Positions 12,599 through 12,617 of a stretch of 12,617 nt of DNA are shown here, piece after piece. The position numbers and the translations under genes were made by a program. The notes under the pieces were generated by a model. That model was given only the letters and a program-made list of their open reading frames with translations, did not search any database and was not told the DNA's origin. The DNA comes from Clostridia bacterium (lineage in GTDB: Bacteria; Bacillota; Clostridia; Lachnospirales; Anaerotignaceae). Positions within the stretch are counted from its first letter, which is position 1. Each line of letters opens with the position of its first letter. The stretch is from contig CAAEMG010000167.1 of assembly GCA_900757025.1 (NCBI GenBank), positions 1 through 12,617 on the forward strand, written 5' to 3'.

Positions 12599-12617
12599 AT
12601 GCGTGAAAAAAAATATG
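12599..12617 (+). CDS. Start of an unknown gene, cut by the window end
   Basis: ATG at 12599 lies 9 bases after the GGTGG site and reads MREKKY before the window ends. A strong promoter upstream supports a real gene. Six residues do not allow identification, but this does not look like an HgdC-type activator start. Confidence 0.5.

Noticed and set aside
1..12617. CRISPR array, phage defence cluster or prophage
   Set aside because: No regularly spaced direct repeats, nucleases, toxin pairs, integrase or structural phage genes were seen anywhere.

Overview
The window is AT-rich, densely packed, low-GC Gram-positive DNA. The genes use strong AGGAGG-type ribosome binding sites and hairpin/U-tract terminators. 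A SigV/RsiV-type stress sensor, RecD2, ComF and a 2-hydroxyacyl-CoA dehydratase together point to an anaerobic member of the Clostridia. A Lachnospirales/Anaerotignum-like amino-acid or lactate fermenter is a reasonable guess, but it is an inference from gene content only.

Layout. (1) 1-907: a tRNA-Cys with an oddly mismatched body and its own terminator, then about 780 bases without an intact gene. Bases 220-478 of this stretch hold, on the minus strand, what reads as a decayed C-terminal piece of an ISL3-family transposase. A 13-bp inverted repeat (514-567) and a palindrome-covered putative promoter (825-857) follow. (2) 908-3099: two tandem secreted alpha/beta-hydrolases (esterases), clearly paralogous, ending in a terminator at 3243-3278. 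(3) 3346-4685: an ECF sigma factor overlapping by one base its RsiV-family membrane anti-sigma factor, with a possible autoregulatory ECF promoter and a terminator at 4919-4951. (4) 5032-8852: a housekeeping operon, recD2-comF-patatin-like phospholipase. (5) 9102-12209: a self-contained three-gene operon with both subunits of a 2-hydroxyacyl-CoA dehydratase and a short-chain dehydrogenase. It has its own promoter and terminator and carries no activator ATPase. (6) 12282-12617: AT-rich spacer, then a consensus-like promoter and the first codons of a gene that leaves the window.

Functional reading. The esterases act outside the cell, probably on acylated carbohydrate or cell-wall polymer. The RsiV-like protein is probably a lysozyme or envelope-stress sensor that holds the sigma factor at the membrane. 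The dehydratase operon should convert a (R)-2-hydroxyacyl-CoA to an enoyl-CoA, activated by an ATPase encoded elsewhere; its substrate cannot be read from sequence.

The least explained signal is a pair of intergenic elements, 3' of rsiV and 3' of the phospholipase gene. They share end sequences (a 10-mer and a 9-mer at nearly the same distance) and two hairpins at equivalent offsets, but little sequence in between. They may be two copies of a structured repeat family. I do not see a defence system, CRISPR array, prophage or clearly novel multi-gene system.
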